A stretch of 18,785 nt of DNA from CAILZL01 sp035548495. Lineage in GTDB: Bacteria > Pseudomonadota > Gammaproteobacteria > Steroidobacterales > Steroidobacteraceae. The stretch lies in NCBI GenBank assembly GCA_035548495.1, contig DASZSV010000028.1, positions 1 to 18,785 on the forward strand, given 5' to 3'. Shown here piece by piece: positions 6,487 to 13,453 of the stretch (position 1 is its first letter; each line of letters starts with the position of its first letter). A program made the translations under genes and the position numbers. A model generated the notes under the pieces. It was given only the letters and a program-made list of their open reading frames with translations, did not search any database and was not told the DNA's origin.

Positions 6487-8364
6487 TTATTGCTGATGAA
6501 TGACATCCTGGATGGGCTGATAGTCCTTGCCCAGGTAGGCGCTGCGCTCCGCCAGGGATTTGGCAAATTCGCGCTGCTTCACCGGATCATCATGCGTTGC
6601 CTGCAACGCTGCATCAGCAATTTTTTTCAATGCCTTCACTGCATCGCGGTCACGTGGATGCAAATCATATGCGGCAGCATACTGTTCCACTGCTTCTTGC
6701 AGCGCAAAGATATTCTTGTCTTTAACGTAGAAATTCCACAGCTTGTCGCCGTCGGCCATGTATGCGCGAAACTGCTGCTGTGTGGCGGTGGGCAGTGCCG
6801 TGAATGGAATGTCGGGTCCCGATTCCTGATAGGAACTGTAGGCAAAATATGCCGCTGCGGTTGCCAGCACCAATGTTGCCGCCATCAAGCCTTGTTGCAA
6901 CTTCGTGATACCTGACAGCGCTTTAAGAAATGCATCCGCATCCTGCGGCCGGCGTGCACGATCAAAGGAAATGGATCGTTCAATGGTTTTCCATTCACGC
7001 CGCGGCAGTCCCTTGATGGGCGCAGGCTTCATGCCGATCCTGCGCGCATCAGCGGCACCCTGCCGCTTGTAAGGATGCACACCACCCAGCAATTCGTAGG
7101 CGATCAGTCCCAATGCATAGATGTCATCAGCCGGATGCGGCTCGCCGCCTGCCACCATTTCTTCCGTGGCATACGGAACGGTGTAGGCGCCAAGACTGCC
7201 GGCATCAAAAATATCCTTGACCGCCTGCTTCGACACACGTGAGGGCACGGCGCGTGCGATGCCGAAGTCGAGCAGCTTAGGTGTGCCTTCTTCGGTGAGA
7301 AAAATGTTGGCGGGCTTGAGATCCGAATGTACCAGTCCACGACGATGCGCATAAGCCAGTCCTTCAGCAACTCCGCGAATGATCGGCCACGCCACTGCAC
7401 GGCTGACGCCGGTGCCACGTACTTCGCGCACAAAGCCGTCGAGTGAACGTCCCTGCAGCAATTCCATGGTCATGTATACCGCATCGCCTTCGCGGTCAAA
7501 ATCAAATACCGTTGCCACATTGGGATGCGCCAGTTCCTGGGCCTTGCGTGCTTCGCGCTGCAGGGCAATCAGTGATTTTGGATGGCGTGAAAATTCCGCA
7601 CCAAGAATCTTGATGGCAACCAGTGGATTGGGATCGCGCGCTTCGGTCTTGCGGCGATCAATGGCGGAATACACCACACCCATGCCGCCGCTGCCGATCT
7701 GCTCCTTGAGCAGAAAACGTTCCTTGATCACTGTGCCCGGACCAAAGGGCATCGGTCCCATGTCGATGGTGGGCGGCAACGGACCATCCGTTGCAAGGCG
7801 TTCAACAGTGCCCATGTGGCTGACCGCCTGTTGTGTTCCTTTCGGCGCAGAAGAAGATGCATCAGGACGCGTAATCCGCTGTGTTTTTTCAGGCGCAGGT
7901 GTCACGCCAGACTCAATGCCACGTTCAATACGCTGTGTCTTCTCGACGCCGGACGCAGCTTGCATGCCGATGCGTTGTGTTTTCTCTGCGATCACCGGCG
8001 CAGCAGCAGCAACGCGTTCAATGCGCTGCGTTTTCTCCGCATGCAATGGAGCAATCGCCACCGTTGCATCCGGTTTATTCAGCAGTACGGTTTTGTCGTG
8101 AATGGCGTCATTGCCTTCAGAAACAGCATCAGGCCGCAGCAAGGTGGCTGCTGGTTGCTCGACACGATTGAGTTGCGCGATTAATGCACGCCCTGCTTCT
8201 GCGGCAATCTCATTACCTGCAATCGCGGCCTCCAGCATTTCACGTGCAGGGGCAACCAGTGCAGGACTCATTCTGCACAACCCTTGCAGATCAACGCCGA
8301 ATTCGGCAACGGTGATTTGATGCTGTTGCAGTTGCCGTAACAGTTCTTGCAATACTGGATTCAC
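6487..8364 (-). CDS. Membrane Ser/Thr protein kinase with EKTQRI repeats
   Basis: A 625-residue eukaryotic-like (Hanks-type) kinase. Residues 1-70 are helical and unassigned. Residues 71-205 are low-complexity and hold four copies of EKTQRI (Thr112, 129, 143, 161) plus a related DKTVLL (Thr92). The kinase domain runs about 216-485: glycine loop IGSGGMGVVYSA (223-234), Lys252 in VAIK, catalytic HSDLKPAN with Asp348, DFG at 366-368, and YATEEM at the APE position. The catalytic loop has Ser where most kinases have Arg (HSD, not HRD), so it is non-RD. One TM segment lies at about 492-509, and residues 510-625, with a TPR-like part, should be periplasmic. The start is GTG, fixed by GCGGAG 5 nt upstream. 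The FHA gene precedes it by 108 bp, suggesting a kinase/phospho-reader pair like PpkA and its FHA partner in type VI secretion. Confidence 0.92.
   Translation of the reverse strand: MNPVLQELLRQLQQHQITVAEFGVDLQGLCRMSPALVAPAREMLEAAIAGNEIAAEAGRALIAQLNRVEQPAATLLRPDAVSEGNDAIHDKTVLLNKPDATVAIAPLHAEKTQRIERVAAAAPVIAEKTQRIGMQAASGVEKTQRIERGIESGVTPAPEKTQRITRPDASSSAPKGTQQAVSHMGTVERLATDGPLPPTIDMGPMPFGPGTVIKERFLLKEQIGSGGMGVVYSAIDRRKTEARDPNPLVAIKILGAEFSRHPKSLIALQREARKAQELAHPNVATVFDFDREGDAVYMTMELLQGRSLDGFVREVRGTGVSRAVAWPIIRGVAEGLAYAHRRGLVHSDLKPANIFLTEEGTPKLLDFGIARAVPSRVSKQAVKDIFDAGSLGAYTVPYATEEMVAGGEPHPADDIYALGLIAYELLGGVHPYKRQGAADARRIGMKPAPIKGLPRREWKTIERSISFDRARRPQDADAFLKALSGITKLQQGLMAATLVLATAAAYFAYSSYQESGPDIPFTALPTATQQQFRAYMADGDKLWNFYVKDKNIFALQEAVEQYAAAYDLHPRDRDAVKALKKIADAALQATHDDPVKQREFAKSLAERSAYLGKDYQPIQDVIHQQ
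7873..8037 (-). repeat. Four EKTQRI repeats in the kinase juxta-domain tail
   Basis: The hexapeptide EKTQRI recurs at kinase residues 110-115, 127-132, 141-146 and 159-164, spaced 17, 14 and 18 residues apart in otherwise variable Ala/Pro/Gly-rich sequence. Conserved hexamers in a diverging linker indicate selection on the motif itself. Each is Thr-x-x-Ile, a sequence class that some FHA domains bind once the Thr is phosphorylated. They are likely autophosphorylation and docking sites. Confidence 0.85.
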
Positions 8365-8424
8365 TTGGACTCCGCTGAGTTGTGCTGCAATGCCGATGCA
8401 AATGAAATGATGCAGACAAGCCGG

Positions 8425-8436
8425 GTTTGATCAAAC
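8425..8436. promoter_or_regulatory. 12-bp perfect palindrome upstream of the kinase gene
   Basis: GTTTGATCAAAC is fully self-complementary and lies 60 bp before the GTG start of the kinase in the 108-bp gap after the FHA gene. It could be an operator for a dimeric regulator. A palindrome of this length can arise by chance, and no promoter hexamers are clear beside it. Confidence 0.25.
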
Positions 8437-8472
8437 AAACCGCATCACGCAAGTCGCAGCCGTCAAATGGTG

Positions 8473-9771
8473 TTACGAATTATCATCACCGGATTTCAGT
8501 TTTTCCAGATGTGCTGAATAGGCTTTCACAAACTCGTCGGCAAACAGATCATGAAAACATTGCTCGGCATTCCTGGTGAATGTCTTGTAGCGCTCACGAT
8601 ACAGTTCCCAATAACGCAACTTGATGGGCCCTGACCACAATGTTCCCTGTTTCACTTCCTTGTTGAACGCAACCTGCAAACTATCCGGGTTGAAAGACTG
8701 CAACATGCCATCAAAGGCTGCTTTCATGGCATGCAACGTGGCAAGTTCGTGATTGCGCATGTCGCGGAAGGCATCTTCAAATGCATCCACGGGGCCAAGA
8801 TAGGCTGCATTGCGTTTCACCAGCAGGTTGTGCAGGGCATCTTCCACATTCACCGAAAACTTCAGCGGATTGTTGTCGGCTTTCTTATAGCTGGTGTTGC
8901 GCATACCGAACTCGGCCCTGGCCTGTTCGCGGGTCTGCAACAATTGCATGACACCTGCGATCACCACCTGCAATATGCGTCCGAGATTGGCGGCAAACTC
9001 CGGGGTAATGCTGGCTTCATTCAATCCTGCACTGGCGAGCAGCGCATGAATGTCGATGGATGGCATTGCCGCCGCCGACGAACCTTCACCTGAAACGGCG
9101 ATGTTGTTCGTCCGCATGTTTTCCGCTGCATTGACTGCATGGTTTACTTCTGGCAGCGCATCACCAAAGGGATCAAAATCCACGCCGGGAGATTCGAGCG
9201 GCTCTTGATGATCCAGTCCAAAACCTCCGGCCTGATCCATGGCTGCCGGATCGACGATGGCATCCGAAGGTTCGGGTAGCGGAATGGTCAGTTCCACCGG
9301 AATGCCATTGACTTCACTGGTTGCGCCCGCACTTGCCCTTGGCTTTTCCAGCACCACTGTCGCGATCACGCCATTGGATTTGTTGTCATCCATCTTTGCA
9401 TCTGCCCTCATGTCAAACGCCGCACCCGGATTTGATGGCGGACGTGACACCTCTTCACCTTCAATGGTCACCTTGATTTCATAGGCGTCAATGAAGACAC
9501 GATCGCCGGATTGCAGCGGATACTGCTGACCCTTGGGCAGACGATTGCCCGGATTCTTGATGAACACACCATTGGTGCTGGTGTCTTCCAGAAAGTACCT
9601 GCCTTCGCGAAAATGCACGCGCGCATGCTGGCCCGATACATAAGCGTCCGGAATCACCCAATCATTGATGCTGGCGCGGCCAATGCTGCCGCCCTGTTTC
9701 AAGAATGTCTTGCGCGCTGCCGCACCGAGTTGCGCGGCTTGTGGACCAACGATTTCGAGAGTCAGGCTCAT
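8473..9771 (-). CDS. FHA-domain protein with a T6SS TagH-type C-terminal domain
   Basis: A 432-residue protein. Residues about 1-105 are an FHA domain, which binds phosphothreonine peptides: GRAS with Arg32, VSGQHARV with Ser46 and His49, and TSTNGVFI with Asn67-Gly68 are the expected binding-loop residues, all intact. Residues 106-235 are a poorly conserved acidic linker containing DPFGDALP and TVVLEKP. Residues about 238-425 (IDIHALLASAGL, LLQTREQARAEFGM, FEDAFRDMRNHELA, LWSGPIKLRYWELYRERYK) match the C-terminal domain of type VI secretion-associated FHA proteins (TagH/Fha). In T6SS, kinase PpkA phosphorylates such a protein to switch on secretion. A kinase gene follows directly, which fits, yet no T6SS structural gene is in the window. 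No good Shine-Dalgarno precedes the ATG. The FHA call is firm and the TagH assignment is by pattern recall. Confidence 0.88.
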   Translation of the reverse strand: MSLTLEIVGPQAAQLGAAARKTFLKQGGSIGRASINDWVIPDAYVSGQHARVHFREGRYFLEDTSTNGVFIKNPGNRLPKGQQYPLQSGDRVFIDAYEIKVTIEGEEVSRPPSNPGAAFDMRADAKMDDNKSNGVIATVVLEKPRASAGATSEVNGIPVELTIPLPEPSDAIVDPAAMDQAGGFGLDHQEPLESPGVDFDPFGDALPEVNHAVNAAENMRTNNIAVSGEGSSAAAMPSIDIHALLASAGLNEASITPEFAANLGRILQVVIAGVMQLLQTREQARAEFGMRNTSYKKADNNPLKFSVNVEDALHNLLVKRNAAYLGPVDAFEDAFRDMRNHELATLHAMKAAFDGMLQSFNPDSLQVAFNKEVKQGTLWSGPIKLRYWELYRERYKTFTRNAEQCFHDLFADEFVKAYSAHLEKLKSGDDNS

Positions 9772-9841
9772 TGTTGGATGGATTTGTTGCAGCCGATCAG
9801 TGTCGGCATTCTAAGCCTGCCAGCGCGCTTGCGGAATACAA

Positions 9842-9862
9842 GCAGCACAAACCACGTGCTGC
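9842..9862 (-). terminator. Stem-loop between the TIR-like and FHA genes
   Basis: GCAGCAC (9842-9848) and GTGCTGC (9856-9862) form a 7-bp stem with a 7-nt loop. On the minus strand the stem is followed by TTGTATTCC, a weak T-rich tract. It lies in the 122-bp gap downstream of the TIR-like gene and could attenuate read-through into the FHA and kinase genes, giving more TIR-like transcript than the rest. Confidence 0.35.
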
Positions 9863-9893
9863 ATTTCTGGGCATTTGCCACGAATAACAGCGT

Positions 9894-10361
9894 TCAATCG
9901 AGTTTGAAGTCGATGACATCCCAGCGAGTGGTGTCTTCGTGGCGTGCCTGCCGCCGAATGGCATCGACAAGATCGCGCTCGTTCCATTGCACGCGTTCAT
10001 CCGCCAGGGCTTCCAGTTGCACCGGCAACTTTTCCTTGACACCAAAAAACTCAATGACAATCACCGGCTTGTCAAAACCCTTGGCACAATTGACTTCAAA
10101 ATCGATCCAGTCGCGCAACTCGCGATACATGCCCGCGGGTACGACTACCACTTCGGCCAGATTGATCTGTTTGCGCAACTCCTGCTTCAATGCGTCGTTG
10201 TCGGCATTACCGGGCATCTCGATAAAACTGCAGTTGCGATAGTAGAAATTGCGCGCACTTTCCAGATATTCGAATACCCGCGAGTAGTCGTTGTGCTGCT
10301 GGAATCCGTGCGCCACAAACACGCGTATGGGATTCTGCTGTAAATTCGACGTTGCTGTCAT
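9894..10361 (-). CDS. TIR-like domain protein (DUF1863/MTH538 type, ThsB-related fold)
   Basis: A 155-residue single-domain protein. The first strand and loop RVFVAHGFQQHNDYSRVFEYLE (split here at residues 13-34) resembles the FVSH-x-F-x-E-x-D opening of the TIR-like family that includes Thoeris ThsB. Later elements are EVVVVPAGMYREL (70-82), the helix DWIDFEV with Trp85 and Glu89 in a W-x3-E arrangement as in NAD-cleaving TIR domains, and the strand KPVIVIEFFG (98-107). It may cleave or rearrange NAD to make a signal, or act only as an adaptor. The frame extends to a TTG at 10391, but the ATG at 10361 has GGAG 5 nt upstream and is chosen. It is the first of four same-strand genes. No ThsA-like NADase/SLOG partner is visible, so this is not a standard Thoeris pair. 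Confidence 0.75.
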   Translation of the reverse strand: MTATSNLQQNPIRVFVAHGFQQHNDYSRVFEYLESARNFYYRNCSFIEMPGNADNDALKQELRKQINLAEVVVVPAGMYRELRDWIDFEVNCAKGFDKPVIVIEFFGVKEKLPVQLEALADERVQWNERDLVDAIRRQARHEDTTRWDVIDFKLD

Positions 10362-10501
10362 GGATACTCCGGTGTCGCTGGATTTGCGCAATCAGTGGAA
10401 TCTGTCATCAACCCCGATGACCGGATGATGGACAATGTACGTGAGTGGTTGCGCTGATTGTAAACTCATACGATGGTTTCAAAATACACTGACTGAGGCC
10501 T

Positions 10502-11248
10502 ATGCGATTTCTCCTGTACAACATCCGCTATGCCACCGGTACCGGGGCAACCTTTCACCTGCCTGTGCCCGGCGCTGGCTACCTGCGCAGCAACCGGCGT
10601 GTTTTACAGGGTATTACCCAATTCATTAAGGCACAAGACCCTGATATTGTCGGGTTGATTGAGGTGGACACGGGCTCCATCCGTTCCGGTCTGATCAACC
10701 AGGCACAATATATCGGCGATTCACTGGGCCATTATTCGATCTACCAATGCAAGTACGGCGTTTCATCCATCAATCAGTTGATGCCGGTAGTGCGCAAGCA
10801 AAGCAATGCGTTTCTCGCCGCACCGCGTGTTGCGGGCGAGCGATTCCACTACTTCGATACCGGCATCAAACGGCTGATCATCGAACTGGAACTGGAAGAT
10901 TGCGCCATCTTTCTGGTGCATCTGTCCATCAAGTTCCGGCATCGTCACGACCAGTTGCGATATCTGCACGGACTGGTCAAGAACTGCACCAAACCGGTGA
11001 TTGTTGCCGGCGACTTCAACACCTTCTGGGGAGATCACGAAATTTACCTGTTCTGCCAGGCGGCAGGATTGGTCAGCGCCAACCCGGCCGGTTCACCAAC
11101 TTATCCAAGCAGTTCACCGCGGCGTGAACTGGACTTCATCCTGCATTCAAGACAAATTGAAATTACCCGCTTTGACATTCCACGTGTATCGTTCTCCGAT
11201 CACCTGCCGCTGGTGTGTGAGTACAGGATACATGCAGAAAACCAGTAA
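10502..11248 (+). CDS. Endonuclease/exonuclease/phosphatase (EEP) family hydrolase
   Basis: A 248-residue metal-dependent phosphohydrolase of the DNase I-like fold. The family signature residues are present in order: Asn7 in LLYNIRYA, Glu54 in VGLIEVDTG (metal ligand), His140 in FLVHLSIKFR, Asp171 and Asn173 in VAGDFNTF, and Asp233-His234 in FSDHLPLV. The substrate could be DNA, an inositol or sphingomyelin-type phosphodiester, or a nucleotide, and the sequence does not decide. There is no signal peptide, so it should act in the cytoplasm. GAGG lies just before the ATG. The FadB/FadJ-like gene starts 42 bp after its stop on the same strand, so the two may be cotranscribed. It is divergent from the TIR-like gene, with 140 bp between the starts. 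Confidence 0.87.
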   Translation: MRFLLYNIRYATGTGATFHLPVPGAGYLRSNRRVLQGITQFIKAQDPDIVGLIEVDTGSIRSGLINQAQYIGDSLGHYSIYQCKYGVSSINQLMPVVRKQSNAFLAAPRVAGERFHYFDTGIKRLIIELELEDCAIFLVHLSIKFRHRHDQLRYLHGLVKNCTKPVIVAGDFNTFWGDHEIYLFCQAAGLVSANPAGSPTYPSSSPRRELDFILHSRQIEITRFDIPRVSFSDHLPLVCEYRIHAENQ

Positions 11249-11290
11249 ACTTGCAGTGCTTCTCGTTCGCCTTCCGGCCAGGACAACAAC

Positions 11291-13324
11291 ATGACCACAA
11301 CAAAGGTTGATGAAATGTGGCACCTGAATGTCGATAACGATCAGGTTGCATGGCTTGAGTTCGACAAGCCGGACTCCTCTGCGAATACCCTTTCGCATGC
11401 GGCAATGGACAGTCTTAACCAGCGGCTTGCAGAGCTGGAAACGCTCAAACCACGCGCAATAATCATCGTATCAGCCAAGCAAAGCGGCTTCATCGCCGGT
11501 GCGGATATCAAGGAATTCACCGGCTTCACCGATGTCAATGCCGCCTATGCAATGATCCGCCGCGGCCAGAAAATTCTGGACCGTCTCGCGGCACTGCCCT
11601 GTCCCACCGTGGCCGCGATTCATGGCTTTGCACTGGGTGGTGGCATGGAACTGGCGCTGGCCTGCCGTTATCGCGTTGCCGCCAGCGACGGTAAAACATC
11701 ACTGGGACTGCCGGAAATTCAGTTGGGTATTCATCCCGGATTTGGCGGCACCATCCGCGCCGTGCAATTAGTCGGTGTCGCTGCGGCCATGGACATGATT
11801 CTTACCGGCCGCAATGTGCGTGCCGACAAGGCCTTGCAATTGGGTTTGGTCGACCGGCTTGCGCTCACTGCGGATTTGCGTCAAAGCGCCAAACAGCTTG
11901 CATTGAATCCACCTCCCCGGCATCGCCCGCGACTCAGTGCCGCCCTGCTCAATTGGCGGGTGTTGCGTCCATTTATCGCCAGCAAGATGCGTCAGCGTGT
12001 GGCGCGTCAGGCACCGCCGCAGCACTATCCTGCGCCATATGCAGTGATTGATTTATGGCAACACTATGGCGCTCATGGCGATACTGCGTATGAAGCCGAA
12101 GCGCGTTCGATTGCAGCGCTGTTCTTCACGCCCACCTCGCGCAATCTGGTACGCGTATTTTTATTGCAGGACCGGCTGAAAGGTTTGGCAGGCAAGTCCG
12201 CCACCAAAGCAATGCGTGCTCATGTTGTTGGCGCCGGTGTGATGGGTGGCGACATTGCCACATGGTGTGCGGTGCGTGGACTGGATGTATCGCTTCAGGA
12301 CCGCGCCATGCAATACATACAGCCAGCGCTGGATCGCGCCAGGGCATTTCTGGAAAAACGTTACAACACCGCACCGGAACGCGAACAAGTCATGCAACGG
12401 CTGCATGCCGATGTGGATGCTGCGCAAATTGCTACTGCGGATGTGGTTATCGAAGCCATTTTTGAAAACGCTGCAGCAAAAAAAGAATTGTATGCAAAGG
12501 TGGAACCGCAATTGAAACCGGGCGCCATTCTCGCGACCAACACATCAAGCATTGTGCTGGAATCGCTGGCCGATGGCTTGCAGGATCCCGGACGGTTTGT
12601 CGGTCTGCATTTTTTCAATCCAGTGGCGCGTATGCCATTGGTGGAAATCATCCAGTCGTCCTTCACCCGTCCCGAAGTGGTGCAGGCCGCCATTGCGTTC
12701 ACCCGTCAATTGGACAAATTGCCTGTTCCCTGCAAGAGCGCGCCGGGATTTGTAGTTAATCGCATTCTGATGCCCTATCTCAACGAAGCCATGCGCGCCG
12801 CCGATGAAGGCGTGTCACTTGCTGCGATTGACAAAGTGGCGACAGATTTCGGCATGCCGATGGGACCGATTGAACTCGCTGATGTGATTGGTCTGGATGT
12901 AGGTATGCACGTGGGCACCATCCTCGCCACGGCATATTCACGGCCACAGGCCAGATGTATACAAACGCTGGTGGAACAAAAGAAACTGGGCAAGAAATCC
13001 GGTGCGGGATTCTACACATGGCAGGAGGGCAAGCCGGTCAAACCAGCGGTTTCCAGCAACGTTCCCGCCGATCTTGAAGACCGCCTGATACTGGCAATGA
13101 TCAATGAATCCATGGCAGTGCTGCGCGAACAGGTCGTGGCCGATGCCGATCTGCTGGACGCCGCCGTGATCTTTGGTACCGGCTTTGCGCCCTTCCGTGG
13201 CGGCCCGCTGCACTACGCGCGCAGTATGGGTGCTGATATCGTTGTAAAGAAGCTGGAACAACTTGCCGCACGCTACGGCAATCATTTCAAACCCGACAGC
13301 GGCTGGCAGAACGGACTGCTGTAA
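11291..13324 (+). CDS. Bifunctional enoyl-CoA hydratase / 3-hydroxyacyl-CoA dehydrogenase (FadB/FadJ-like)
   Basis: It carries out two steps of fatty-acid beta-oxidation: hydration of trans-2-enoyl-CoA and NAD-dependent oxidation of the 3-hydroxyacyl-CoA. Residues about 10-200 are a crotonase domain: GFIAGADIKEF forms the oxyanion loop, and Glu120 (GGGMEL) and Glu142 (GLPEIQLGIHPGFGGT) are the catalytic pair matching E. coli FadB Glu119 and Glu139. A Rossmann domain starts at VVGAGVMGGDIA (GxGxxG at 314-319), with catalytic His440 in LHFFNPVARMPLVEI, and a C-terminal 3HCDH domain carries KSAPGFVVNRIL and KKSGAGFYTW. At 677 residues it is shorter than FadB or FadJ (about 715-730). No thiolase gene (fadA/fadI) is adjacent. 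AGGA lies 8 nt before the ATG. The domain call is certain; FadJ rather than FadB is not decided. Confidence 0.93.
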   Translation: MTTTKVDEMWHLNVDNDQVAWLEFDKPDSSANTLSHAAMDSLNQRLAELETLKPRAIIIVSAKQSGFIAGADIKEFTGFTDVNAAYAMIRRGQKILDRLAALPCPTVAAIHGFALGGGMELALACRYRVAASDGKTSLGLPEIQLGIHPGFGGTIRAVQLVGVAAAMDMILTGRNVRADKALQLGLVDRLALTADLRQSAKQLALNPPPRHRPRLSAALLNWRVLRPFIASKMRQRVARQAPPQHYPAPYAVIDLWQHYGAHGDTAYEAEARSIAALFFTPTSRNLVRVFLLQDRLKGLAGKSATKAMRAHVVGAGVMGGDIATWCAVRGLDVSLQDRAMQYIQPALDRARAFLEKRYNTAPEREQVMQRLHADVDAAQIATADVVIEAIFENAAAKKELYAKVEPQLKPGAILATNTSSIVLESLADGLQDPGRFVGLHFFNPVARMPLVEIIQSSFTRPEVVQAAIAFTRQLDKLPVPCKSAPGFVVNRILMPYLNEAMRAADEGVSLAAIDKVATDFGMPMGPIELADVIGLDVGMHVGTILATAYSRPQARCIQTLVEQKKLGKKSGAGFYTWQEGKPVKPAVSSNVPADLEDRLILAMINESMAVLREQVVADADLLDAAVIFGTGFAPFRGGPLHYARSMGADIVVKKLEQLAARYGNHFKPDSGWQNGLL

Positions 13325-13326
13325 AG

Positions 13327-13386
13327 GTGTTAACCATTCGTTTTCCCTGGCGCAGATCGGCCGTGTTAACATTAATGCTCCCTGGC
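13327..13386 (+). repeat. Degenerate direct repeat of about 36 bp upstream of the cyclic-nucleotide-binding gene
   Basis: GTGTTAAC occurs at 13327-13334 and 13363-13370, and TCCCTGGC occurs at 13344-13351 and 13379-13386. The two 8-mers thus recur in the same order about 36 bp apart, with different sequence between them. They lie in the 129-bp gap before the gene at 13454. This could be a pair of regulator sites or the remnant of a tandem duplication. Confidence 0.45.
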
Positions 13387-13453
13387 ACGCGACGAGCTTC
13401 GCCGTGCGGGACATCACTTACTCGTTAGCCACTCGAAAGCGACAGACCCACCG

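Noticed and set aside
7379..8101. Plus-strand open frame of 240 codons antisense to the kinase, with repeated RCVFS words
   Set aside because: The repeats are the reverse reading of the EKTQRI repeats of the kinase gene.
9511..10242. Plus-strand open frame of 243 codons across the FHA start and the TIR-like gene
   Set aside because: It is antisense to both genes, with a Ser/Arg-rich low-complexity translation and no domain.
9894..10361. A full Thoeris defence system
   Set aside because: No ThsA-like protein with Sir2 or SLOG domains is in the window. Only a TIR-like domain is supported.
5017..10361. A type VI secretion cluster
   Set aside because: No sheath, baseplate, TssJKLM or ClpV genes are present. 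Only the FHA/kinase regulatory part resembles T6SS.
10389..10460. Inverted pair CAATCAG / CTGATTG between the TIR-like and EEP genes
   Set aside because: The arms are only 7 bp and are 58 bp apart, which is expected by chance.
13385..13407. Stem-loop before the cyclic-nucleotide-binding gene as a terminator for the FadB/FadJ-like gene
   Set aside because: The stem has a bulge and no T-run follows, so termination is not supported.
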